Shown piece after piece: positions 63,121-64,000 of a stretch of 64,000 nucleotides of DNA. Below the pieces are notes generated by a model. The model saw only the letters and a list, made by a program, of their open reading frames with translations, did not search any database and was not told where the DNA came from. The position numbers and the translations under genes are program-made. Origin of the DNA: Planococcus shenhongbingii. GTDB taxonomy: Bacteria > Bacillota > Bacilli > Bacillales_A > Planococcaceae. Numbering within the stretch: position 1 is the stretch's first letter; the number at the start of each line of letters is the position of its first letter. The stretch is from assembly GCF_030413635.1 (NCBI RefSeq), contig NZ_CP129235.1, positions 248,001 through 312,000 of the forward strand. The letters are read 5' to 3'.

Positions 63121-64000
63121 ATGATGAAAAATTTATTTGGGGGAGTACAATGGGCGGTGTTTCTTTTGGCTTCGTCTATTGCAGCTCCGATTGCCATCGC
63201 TAATGTATTTGGAATGGACAGCGGAGATACCGCTTTATTTGTCCAGCGGACGATTTTTATCCTTGGCATTGCTTGTCTGGTGCAAGCATGGCTTGGGCAC
63301 AGAATGCCCATTAATGAAGGACCAGCGGGATTATGGTGGGGGATATTCGTTATTTATGCCGGGCTGGTTGGCGTCATGTACCCTTCCATGGAGACGTCAT
63401 TGCAAGCGCTGCAAAGCGGATTGCTTTACAGCGGTTTGTTGTTCATCATTTTCGCTTATACCGGAGTGGTAAGGAAGATGAAATCCCTGCTCACGCCAAC
63501 TATCACATTTGTTTACTTGGTGCTGCTTGTTTTGCAATTGAGCGAATCCATTATAAGCGGTTTGCTTGGCATAGTTGAGGAAGGACAGCCGGTGGATCTC
63601 CTAGTTTTGCTTGGAGGTATTGCAGTCGTAGGCATCACATTTTTTCTGATGGGACACAAAATTGCCTGGGTCAACCGCTACTCAATTCTGCTTGCAATTA
63701 CAGCAGGCTGGCTGATCTTTGGATTGTTAGGTAAAACAAAGGAAATTACTTTTACATCGAATGCGGTAGTGGCGTTTCCAGAAATGCTTGTGTTTGGTCC
63801 GCTCATTTGGGACAGCGGCATGTTCGTTACTGCGCTGTTTCTCACCATCCTGCTCATTGCCAATATGATGGCATCCGTACGGGTAATGGAAATGGTGCTG
63901 AAAAATACATTTTCCATTGAGCAGGAAGACCGCGTTAAGCAGGCTTCTGTAGCATCCGGCATCAATCATATTCTGGCCGGGGTGTTCTCTGCAATTGGAC
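63121..64000 (+). CDS. NCS2 (uracil/xanthine) permease family protein, cut by window edge
   Basis: The first 293 codons of a membrane protein running off the right edge. WAVFLLASSIAAPIAIANVFG is the first segment; RTIFILGIACLVQAWLGHRM, NEGPAGLWWGIFVIYAGLVG and VASGINHILAGVFSAIG follow, the last matching the NCS2 TM9 region in which a Gly-rich helix contacts substrate. It is more divergent than PbuX. The ATG at 63121 (or 63124) has GGAGCAATGAG upstream. A purine or pyrimidine substrate is inferred. Confidence 0.75.
   Translation, partial: MMKNLFGGVQWAVFLLASSIAAPIAIANVFGMDSGDTALFVQRTIFILGIACLVQAWLGHRMPINEGPAGLWWGIFVIYAGLVGVMYPSMETSLQALQSGLLYSGLLFIIFAYTGVVRKMKSLLTPTITFVYLVLLVLQLSESIISGLLGIVEEGQPVDLLVLLGGIAVVGITFFLMGHKIAWVNRYSILLAITAGWLIFGLLGKTKEITFTSNAVVAFPEMLVFGPLIWDSGMFVTALFLTILLIANMMASVRVMEMVLKNTFSIEQEDRVKQASVASGINHILAGVFSAIG

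Overview
The window looks like the chromosome of a mid-GC, Gram-positive member of the Bacillales, most like the Planococcaceae (Planococcus and relatives). This is an inference from gene content and protein resemblance: an IspA-type intracellular protease, frataxin-like Fra, AdaA/AdaB, a coproporphyrin-pathway HemY, type II pantothenate kinase, a glgBCDAP operon, strong AGGAGG ribosome sites, frequent TTG/GTG starts, hairpin-plus-T terminators, and sites resembling those of PerR, Fur, WalR, CcpA, MhqR and sigma-B. No rRNA, tRNA, CRISPR array, prophage or intact insertion sequence was seen.

Layout. 1-3.3 kb: ribA-ribD (leftward) diverges from ferritin and fetAB; the spacer carries PerR-like and Fur-like sites. 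3.3-9.3 kb: saccharopine-dehydrogenase-like protein, IspA, a DUF485/acetate-type symporter pair, an alpha/beta hydrolase and a decayed P-loop gene. 9.3-17 kb: CoaW, nitroreductase, HemY, catalase with a PerR-like box, then an acyl-CoA synthetase/nitronate-monooxygenase-like operon. 17-25 kb: a LysM-NlpC/P60 wall hydrolase behind a WalR-type site, adaA-adaB, a sigma-B-type small gene, a 23-residue tryptophan-repeat protein, tatA-tatC-tatA and fhs. 25-34 kb: threonine aldolase-like enzyme, DUF4139 protein, acetyltransferase, a self-contained catabolic operon (FAH hydrolase, NhaC antiporter, GntR regulator, with operator and cre), Fra, a PH-domain protein and an FMN reductase.

34-45 kb: two proline dehydrogenase paralogues in opposite orientation, a 1-kb repeat-rich gap, a guanine riboswitch with xpt-pbuX, an esterase, a degenerate site-2-protease homologue, an MhqR-type dioxygenase, shikimate kinase next to a hairpin repeat, a lactonase, and a SCO copper chaperone with a small partner. 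45-54 kb: glgB-glgC-glgD-glgA-glgP, tightly overlapping, for glycogen synthesis and breakdown. 54-64 kb: an SDR lacking the catalytic lysine, a secreted ComEC-like/helix-hairpin-helix lipoprotein with a DUF3006 partner, a YdbM-like acyl-CoA dehydrogenase, a YkvI-like transporter, a sigma-B-type general stress protein, a YhfI-like hydrolase, a flavin oxidoreductase pair, and an NCS2 permease cut by the right edge.

Two themes recur. One is iron and redox homeostasis (ferritin, FetAB, Fra, HemY, catalase, flavin and quinone enzymes). The other is carbon and nitrogen supply (glycogen, proline, purines, acyl-CoA, the FAH operon). The most unusual items are the pseudo-S2P protein, the tryptophan-repeat protein, the ComEC/ComEA-like lipoprotein pair and several families of intergenic repeats.
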